From positions 3,720,001 to 3,784,000 of the forward strand of contig NZ_CP077290.1 of the NCBI RefSeq assembly GCF_019047785.1: a DNA stretch of 64,000 nt. The letters run 5' to 3'. Positions 60,679 to 64,000 of this stretch are shown here, in pieces (position 1 is the first letter of the stretch; every line of letters begins with the position of its first letter). A model generated the notes under the pieces. That model was given only the letters and a program-made list of their open reading frames with translations, searched no databases and had not been told where the DNA came from. The DNA comes from Enterobacter cancerogenus. GTDB lineage: Bacteria; Pseudomonadota; Gammaproteobacteria; Enterobacterales; Enterobacteriaceae. A program made the position numbers and the translations under genes.

Positions 60679-61812
60679 TTAAGCGGGCAGCGATTTCAGC
60701 AGAGCGAAAGCCTCCTTCATCCGATCTTCACTGACCACGAAGGCGCGCAGATTGCCCTCATCGTCAGCACCGCGTGCCACCATCCCCTGAGACTCAAGGG
60801 TGATGTGCCAGTTAAGATCCCGGCGCTGGGTTTCACCGGCAAGGTGCAGCGGCAGCTCGGGTGTTTTCACCTTCACCAGCATCGCGGGTAATTTCAGGGG
60901 CGCACTGCCCCCAAGCAGGTTTTTCGCCAGATACATCGCGCTAAGCTGTATCGGCTGCAGGAACGGCAGAACCTGGCCGTTGATCTCCGCGCAATCGCCC
61001 AGCGCATAGATGTCGGGCTGCGTGGTGCGCAGGTAGCTGTCTACCTTCACGCCGCGGTGGGTCTCGGCTCCGGCACGGTGAGCCAGCGCCGTTACCGGAC
61101 GCAGCCCGGTCGCAGCGATAACGACGTCTACCTCTACGCTGCGATTGCCGTCGAGCGTAGCGCGCACGCCGCCCTCGGTTTTGGTCAGACTGTGCAGCTG
61201 CGATTTCAGCAGCAGGTGCACGCCCATATCGGTCAGGCGATGCTGTAAGCGACTGCTTACTTCCGCAGGCATCAGCGCCGACAGGATGCTCGCCGCGTGG
61301 TCCACTAAGGTGACGGCTTTACCCGCCCGGCAGAAGTCCATCGCCAGCTCGGTGCCAATCAGGCCGCCGCCAACAATCATCACGCGCTGCGCATCGCGAA
61401 GCCTCGTTTCGCTGGCCTGGTACTCCTGCTGGCTGTTCAGGGTGAGCATCAGCTCGCGGCCTTCAACCGGTGGAACAAAGGCAGAAGCGCCGGTAGCAAG
61501 CACTAACTTATCGTACTGCCAGCTCTGGTCTTTCGCTTTCACGACGTGGGCGGCAGCGTCGATATCGGTTACCCAGGTGTAGGGAAACAGGCGCAGGTTA
61601 AACTGTTCCGCGAACTCCCCCGCCGACTGGCGGGTGAGGTCTTCTGCACGCTGATTCTGGCTAATGACGTGGCTTAAATCAGGCTTGTTGTACTCGTCCA
61701 TGCTGTCGGCGGCGATCACCGTCAACGGCACGCTGGCATCCTGTTTACGAATGTTTTTCACCAGCTGGCGGGCGGCAAAGCCCGAGCCGATGATGACGAT
61801 CCCGTTGCTCAT
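60679..61812 (-). CDS. norW: NADH:flavorubredoxin reductase NorW
   Basis: NorW passes electrons from NADH to the rubredoxin part of NorV. At 377 aa it equals E. coli NorW. The FAD-binding start [15 protein letters not shown], the NADH site [18 protein letters not shown] and the second FAD motif [10 protein letters not shown] are intact. It overlaps norV by four bases, so the two are made together. Confidence 0.96.
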   Translation of the reverse strand: MSNGIVIIGSGFAARQLVKNIRKQDASVPLTVIAADSMDEYNKPDLSHVISQNQRAEDLTRQSAGEFAEQFNLRLFPYTWVTDIDAAAHVVKAKDQSWQYDKLVLATGASAFVPPVEGRELMLTLNSQQEYQASETRLRDAQRVMIVGGGLIGTELAMDFCRAGKAVTLVDHAASILSALMPAEVSSRLQHRLTDMGVHLLLKSQLHSLTKTEGGVRATLDGNRSVEVDVVIAATGLRPVTALAHRAGAETHRGVKVDSYLRTTQPDIYALGDCAEINGQVLPFLQPIQLSAMYLAKNLLGGSAPLKLPAMLVKVKTPELPLHLAGETQRRDLNWHITLESQGMVARGADDEGNLRAFVVSEDRMKEAFALLKSLPA

Positions 61813-63254
61813 TTTGCCTCCGTAGCCAGTTCGTCAAAGACGTCTTTACCAAGGGAACATTCCGGGCAGAGGAAGTTGTCCGGTACGTCACTCCACGGCG
61901 TGCCCGGGGCGACATCCTGCAGTGGCTCGCCCAGTTCCGGGTCGTAAATCCACTGGCAGACGCTGCACTGCATGCGCGGGCCGAGATCGGCAGAAGCGGC
62001 GGCACAGCTGCTGGCGGGCTGTGGTTCGGCCGGTTTTGCTACGGCTTCAGGCAGTGGAGCGAGCGCCCACTGACGTGCGATATCGCGACCGTGCTGGCGG
62101 CAGATTTCCAGTGCGTCGATGTCCGGGCGCCATTTGGCCTTGAGGCTCATGGACATTTCAAAACCGGCATCCTGCAGGCGGGTTGAGAGACGGTCAACCG
62201 CGCCGCCGCTCCAGCCGTGGGAGCCAAAGGCGCTGGCGCGTTTATTGCGGAAGCGCAGGCCGGTCATCTCTTCTACCAGACCCGCAATTTTTGGCATCAT
62301 CACGTTGTTCATGGTGGAGGTGCCCACCAGCACGCCTTTGGAGCGGAAGGTATTGGTCAGAATCTCGTTTTTATCGCTGCGGGCGACGTTGAAGATTTTC
62401 ACCGCTACGTTCGGGTCAACTTCGTTGATACCCTGCGCGATTGCATCCGCCATCATGCGGGTGTTGTTGGACATGGTGTCGTAGAAGATAGTGATGCGAT
62501 CTTCCTGATAATCTGCCGCCCATTTCAGATACAGTTCGACAATCTGGGTTGGATTTTCACGCCATACCACGCCGTGAGAGGTGGCAATCATATCCACCGG
62601 CAGGTTAAAGCCGAGGATCTCAGTGATTTTTGGCGTTACAAGACGGCTGAACGGCGTAAGGATGTTGGCGTAGTAGCGCTGGCACTGCTCGAACAGCTCG
62701 GTCTGATCCACTTCGTCGTTGAACAAACGCTCATCGCAGTAGTGCTGGCCGAAGGCGTCGTTACTGAACAGCACCGCGTCGCCGGTCATGTAGGTCATCA
62801 TGCTGTCAGGCCAGTGCAGCATAGGCGTTTCCACGAAGATCAGCTGTTTGCCGTTACCGATATCCAGGGAGTCACCGGTTTTCACGGTGTGGAAATTCCA
62901 CTCCGGATGGTGATGATGGCCGTTAATGGAGTCAATCGCGTTGGTGGTGCAGTAGATTGGCGTATTCGGGATATGGGACATCAACTCGGTCAGCGCGCCG
63001 GCGTGATCTTCTTCCGCATGGTTAATAATGATGTAGTCGATGTCATTCAGGTCGATTTCGCTGCGCAGGTTCTGCACGAACTCACGGCTGAATTTGTGAT
63101 CGACGGTATCAATCAGGACGTTTTTGCCTTCACGAATGAGATAGCTGTTGTAGCTGCTGCCGCGCAGCGTTTTGTATTCAGTTCCGTGGAAATCACGAAC
63201 TTCCCAGTCACGTTGGCCAACCCAATGAATGTTATTTTTAACCAGAATAGACAT
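61809..63254 (-). CDS. norV: Anaerobic nitric oxide reductase flavorubredoxin NorV
   Basis: NorV reduces NO to N2O under anoxic conditions. The 481-aa protein (E. coli 479) has three parts: a beta-lactamase-like diiron domain with the ligand motif HAEEDHAG near residue 79, a flavodoxin domain ([16 protein letters not shown], about 254-395), and after an Ala/Pro linker a rubredoxin with [10 protein letters not shown] and CPECS. The linker is slightly longer than in E. coli. First gene of norVW, divergent from norR. Confidence 0.97.
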   Translation of the reverse strand: MSILVKNNIHWVGQRDWEVRDFHGTEYKTLRGSSYNSYLIREGKNVLIDTVDHKFSREFVQNLRSEIDLNDIDYIIINHAEEDHAGALTELMSHIPNTPIYCTTNAIDSINGHHHHPEWNFHTVKTGDSLDIGNGKQLIFVETPMLHWPDSMMTYMTGDAVLFSNDAFGQHYCDERLFNDEVDQTELFEQCQRYYANILTPFSRLVTPKITEILGFNLPVDMIATSHGVVWRENPTQIVELYLKWAADYQEDRITIFYDTMSNNTRMMADAIAQGINEVDPNVAVKIFNVARSDKNEILTNTFRSKGVLVGTSTMNNVMMPKIAGLVEEMTGLRFRNKRASAFGSHGWSGGAVDRLSTRLQDAGFEMSMSLKAKWRPDIDALEICRQHGRDIARQWALAPLPEAVAKPAEPQPASSCAAASADLGPRMQCSVCQWIYDPELGEPLQDVAPGTPWSDVPDNFLCPECSLGKDVFDELATEAK

Positions 63255-63302
63255 AGCAACCTCAGTTTAATGCGACGTTTTTAAATAAGATGGTTTAGCT
63301 AT

Positions 63303-63318
63303 ATCAAGTTGCGTGCCA
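63303..63318 (-). promoter_or_regulatory. Sigma-54 promoter of norVW
   Basis: Minus strand TGGCAC-GCAAC-TTGAT: perfect -24 element, -12 with GA instead of GC at the correct 10-base distance. The start would fall near 63292, about 38 bases before the norV ATG. Confidence 0.8.
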
Positions 63319-63324
63319 ACTTTT

Positions 63325-63337
63325 TAACTTATTGATT
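63325..63337 (-). promoter_or_regulatory. IHF-consensus site upstream of norV
   Basis: On the minus strand AATCAATAAGTTA fits WATCAANNNNTTR at all specified positions, ending 7 bases before the -24 GG. It lies between the NorR sites and the promoter. Confidence 0.7.
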
Positions 63338-63372
63338 GTATATGGTTTTATTTTTTATCCTCCCTAATGGGT

Positions 63373-63430
63373 AGTCATAATGACTATGATAAATACTGTC
63401 AATATGACAATGTGTATTGTCAAAATGACA
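63373..63430. promoter_or_regulatory. Three NorR binding sites
   Basis: AGTCATAATGACT (63373), TGTCAATATGACA (63397) and TGTCAAAATGACA (63418) are near-perfect palindromes, each holding the GT-N7-AC core, at intervals of 24 and 21 bases. Three such sites are known to be required for NorR activation of norVW in E. coli. Confidence 0.9.
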
Positions 63431-63441
63431 GCGAGGTCAAC

Positions 63442-64000
63442 ATGAGCTTTACTGTAGATGTACTGGCGAAGATTGCCATTGAACTGCAAACCGGGATTGG
63501 GCATCAGGACCGTTTTCAGCGGCTGATTTCCACGCTGCGCCACGTGCTGGAGTGCGATGCATCGGCGCTGCTGCGCTACGAGGGGCGGCAGTTTATCCCC
63601 CTGGCGATCGACGGGCTGGCGCAGGACGTGCTGGGGCGTCGCTTTACCCTTGAAGGCCACCCGCGCCTGGAAACTATCGCCAGGGCGGGGGACGTGGTGC
63701 GCTTTCCGGCAGACAGCGATCTGCCCGATCCCTATGACGGGTTGATCCCCGGCCAGGAGAGCCTGAAGGTGCACGCCTGCATTGGCCTGCCGCTGTTTGC
63801 CGGGCAAAACCTCATCGGCGCGCTCACGCTTGACGGCATGTCGCCGGATCAGTTCGACACGTTCAGCGACGAGGAGCTGCGGCTGATTGCCGCGCTGGCC
63901 GCTGGCGCGCTCAACAATGCGCTGCTGATTGAGCAACTGGAGAGCCAGAACATTCTTCCCGGCAGCCCGGCAGCGTTTGAGCAGGTGGCTCACACCGAGA
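63442..64000 (+). CDS. norR: NO-responsive sigma-54 activator NorR, N-terminal part
   Basis: NorR senses NO through a mononuclear iron in its GAF domain and activates norVW. The gene runs off the right edge; 186 residues are visible, so it is absent from a list of closed ORFs. They cover the GAF domain (about 1-170), and the residues proposed to bind or gate the iron, R75, R81, D96, D99, C113 and D131, are all present. ATG 63442 follows GCGAGGTCAAC and comes 12 bases after the last NorR site, so NorR binding may also repress its own gene. Confidence 0.96.
   Translation, partial: MSFTVDVLAKIAIELQTGIGHQDRFQRLISTLRHVLECDASALLRYEGRQFIPLAIDGLAQDVLGRRFTLEGHPRLETIARAGDVVRFPADSDLPDPYDGLIPGQESLKVHACIGLPLFAGQNLIGALTLDGMSPDQFDTFSDEELRLIAALAAGALNNALLIEQLESQNILPGSPAAFEQVAHTE

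Noticed and set aside
60531..60734. 67-residue plus-strand ORF with a hydrophobic start
   Set aside because: It crosses the norVW terminator and ends inside norW antisense, and has no Shine-Dalgarno; kept only as part of the unexplained region, not as a gene.

Overview
The window is a gene-dense, high-GC enterobacterial chromosome segment. Nearly every protein matches the length and motifs of its Escherichia coli K-12 counterpart, and the order rlmD-relA-mazG-pyrG-eno ... cysJIH ... cysDNC-ygbE-ftsB-ispDF-truD-surE-pcm-nlpD-rpoS ... mutS ... fhlA-hypEDCBA-hycABCDEFGHI-ascBFG-hydN-hypF ... norWV-norR is the standard enteric backbone. Four things point away from E. coli and toward an Enterobacter/Klebsiella-type genome (inference): a cysG copy heading cysDNC, a HoxN/NixA nickel permease after hypF, an ecd/kpd hydroxyarylic-acid decarboxylase locus beside mutS, and no mazEF or CRISPR-Cas at the positions where K-12 has them. 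I saw no rRNA, tRNA, insertion sequence, prophage or CRISPR array.

Layout. 1-6.8 kb: 23S rRNA methylase end, stringent response (relA), nucleotide metabolism (mazG, pyrG) and enolase. 6.8-8 kb: queuosine precursor enzymes queE and queD, convergent. 8.3-18.4 kb: assimilatory sulfate reduction in two operons, cysJIH and cysG-cysDNC, separated by the convergent aminopeptidase gene iap; cysG supplies siroheme for CysI. 18.4-25.2 kb: ygbE, then ftsB-ispD-ispF-truD-surE-pcm, then nlpD-rpoS with the rpoS promoter buried in nlpD. 25.2-33.3 kb: accessory block between rpoS and mutS: an MFS exporter plus NTF2-like gene divergent from a LysR regulator, and a MarR regulator divergent from ecdBCD. 33.3-38.2 kb: a short SymE-like gene, ygbA, and an iron-type FecCD ABC uptake operon with an MFS gene and a good Fur-box match, sitting between ygbA and fhlA.

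38.3-60.2 kb: the formate hydrogenlyase/hydrogenase-3 region: the activator FhlA, the maturation set HypABCDE and HypF, structural subunits HycBCDEFG, the antagonist HycA, HycH and the protease HycI, HydN and a nickel permease, interrupted by the aryl-beta-glucoside ascBF operon and its regulator ascG. 60.7-64 kb: the nitric-oxide-detoxifying flavorubredoxin pair norVW and the divergent regulator norR, which runs off the window.

Regulation visible in the DNA is rich. There are four sigma-54 promoter candidates (hypA, hycA, hydN, norV); three of them carry a perfect IHF consensus 6-7 bases upstream of the -24 GG. There are three evenly spaced NorR sites, a LysR-type palindrome, a pair of near-identical MarR-type sites, a LacI-type operator, a Fur box, and REP-like palindromes at several gene ends. 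No clearly new biological system was found. The best leads are the Fur-boxed uptake/efflux operon, the SymE-like gene beside mutS, the LysR/MFS pair, the composite repeat found twice, and the AT-rich gap before norW.
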